Shown: piece after piece, positions 63,319-64,000 of the stretch
Layout: the number at the start of each line of letters is the position of its first letter
Numbering within the stretch: position 1 is the first letter of the stretch
Assembly (NCBI GenBank): GCA_004020875.1
Contig: SAPZ01000007.1
Location: forward strand, 62,001-126,000
Reading direction: 5' to 3'
DNA: 64,000 bases
DNA from: Mesorhizobium sp.
GTDB taxonomy: Bacteria; Pseudomonadota; Alphaproteobacteria; Rhizobiales; Rhizobiaceae
The notes under the pieces: model-generated
Seen by the model: the letters and a program-made list of their open reading frames with translations, nothing else
Told to the model about the DNA's origin: nothing
Databases searched by the model: none
Translations under genes and position numbers: made by a program

Positions 63319-64000
63319 TTATCCGGCCCGTCTCATCCGTGCGGCGAAGAAGCCGTCCAGGCCGGAAATTGCTGGCGATTCCAGCGCCAGGTCGGCCGGG
63401 GTGGTGCGCAGAGTCCCCTGCGGCGTCAGGAACGGATCGATGCCGGCAAAATCGCCGGGCTGGATCGGATCGGCGGTCACGCCGGGGTTCCCGACGAGGA
63501 AGTCGCGATAGAGCTCCTCGCCTTCGATCGGGTCGAGCGAGCAGTTGGAAAAGACGACGCGGCCGCCGGGCCTGACCAGCGTGAAGGCGTGGGCAAGCAG
63601 CTTGCGCTGGAGGGCGGCGAGCTTTTCGACATCGGCCATGGTCTTGGTCCATGGCACATCGGGGTGGCGGCGCACGGTGCCGGTCGAGGAGCAGGGCGCA
63701 TCGAGCAGCACGGCGTCAAAGAGTTGCGAAGGCTTGTAGTCGAGCAGGTCGGTATGGACCAGATCGGCCGCAAGGCCGAGGCGGTCGAGATTCTGCGTCA
63801 GCCGCGCCAGCCGGTTCTTCGAGGTGTCGACTGCGGTGACGCTGGCGCCGGCCAGGATAAGCTGCGCGGTCTTGCCGCCGGGCGCGGCGCACAGGTCGGC
63901 GACGCGCTGGCCCCTGATGTCGCCGAACAGGCGCGCCGGCAGGCTTGCGGCTGCATCCTGCACCCACCAGTCGCCATCGGTGAAGCCGGGCAGGTCGATG
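63319..64000 (-). CDS. RsmB/NOP-family RNA methyltransferase (5' end outside window)
   Basis: The C-terminal ~227 residues of an AdoMet-dependent 5-methylcytosine RNA methyltransferase. The frame is open to the window edge. The cofactor motif DLCAAPGGKTAQL is near the start of the visible part, DAPCSSTGTVRRHPD supplies the PC-motif cysteine, and FSNCSLDPIEGEE the catalytic second cysteine. It modifies rRNA or tRNA. A likely N-terminal NusB-like domain would be in the missing part. It is transcribed toward the heparinase gene. Confidence 0.93.
   Translation of the reverse strand, partial: IDLPGFTDGDWWVQDAAASLPARLFGDIRGQRVADLCAAPGGKTAQLILAGASVTAVDTSKNRLARLTQNLDRLGLAADLVHTDLLDYKPSQLFDAVLLDAPCSSTGTVRRHPDVPWTKTMADVEKLAALQRKLLAHAFTLVRPGGRVVFSNCSLDPIEGEELYRDFLVGNPGVTADPIQPGDFAGIDPFLTPQGTLRTTPADLALESPAISGLDGFFAARMRRAG

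Overview
This 64 kb window is high-GC, gene-dense chromosomal DNA from an alphaproteobacterium, most likely Mesorhizobium or a close relative in the Rhizobiales. That is inferred from gene content (CsgH-type curli factor, a ~1,590-residue NAD-glutamate dehydrogenase, several solute-binding-protein ABC importers, an RpiR regulator, a RirA-like iron box, beta-carbonic anhydrase) and from several families of dispersed intergenic palindromes. I see no rRNA, phage, insertion sequence, integrase or CRISPR array. One tRNA gene is present, tRNA-Ala(CGC). The genes at both edges are cut by the window.

Layout. 1-1.4 kb: two RbsC-type sugar permeases. 1.5-5.2 kb: inorganic pyrophosphatase, a GNAT acetyltransferase and a LemA/TPM envelope cluster. 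5.4-10.6 kb: pyridoxal kinase overlapping a DUF429 protein, carbonic anhydrase, a small exported protein and an M3 oligopeptidase. 10.7-18.6 kb: a divergent uptake/catabolism locus with an M81 (MlrC-like) hydrolase, two permeases and a binding protein on the minus strand, and an SDR dehydrogenase, the ATPase and an RpiR regulator on the plus strand; two matching 17-bp sites lie between them. 18.7-20.3 kb: DUF167, YggT, tRNA-Ala and an exported protein. 20.6-22.3 kb: a compact curli locus (curlin, CsgH, second curlin) without its secretion genes.

22.4-31.2 kb: a small exported protein, a very long AsmA protein, a lipoprotein, a Tat-exported multicopper oxidase and an exbB-exbD-tonB operon behind an iron-box-like site. 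31.3-34.6 kb: a cysteine hydrolase, a monooxygenase/ECF sigma pair, an LLM flavin oxidoreductase and a 51-residue membrane protein. 34.9-40.7 kb: an SDR and a complete BMP-type (nucleoside-class) ABC importer. 40.9-47.9 kb: a FadJ-like beta-oxidation enzyme, an exported protein, a TetR/MFS divergent pair with a perfect operator repeat, a PhoD-like phosphatase and a small exported protein. 48.1-64 kb: TypA, DUF1062, LysE, YCII and AhpD-like proteins, NAD-glutamate dehydrogenase, an Atg22/UMF1-type MFS protein, PurH, a heparinase II/III protein and a truncated RsmB-family RNA methyltransferase.

No wholly new system stands out. The best leads are the M81/ABC/SDR/RpiR locus with paired operators, the minimal CsgH curli locus, the TetR operator overlapping the MFS start codon, the ECF-sigma/ABM pair, a tandem array of mini-hairpins near 52.3 kb, and dispersed palindromes that supply stop codons and C-terminal residues to two genes.
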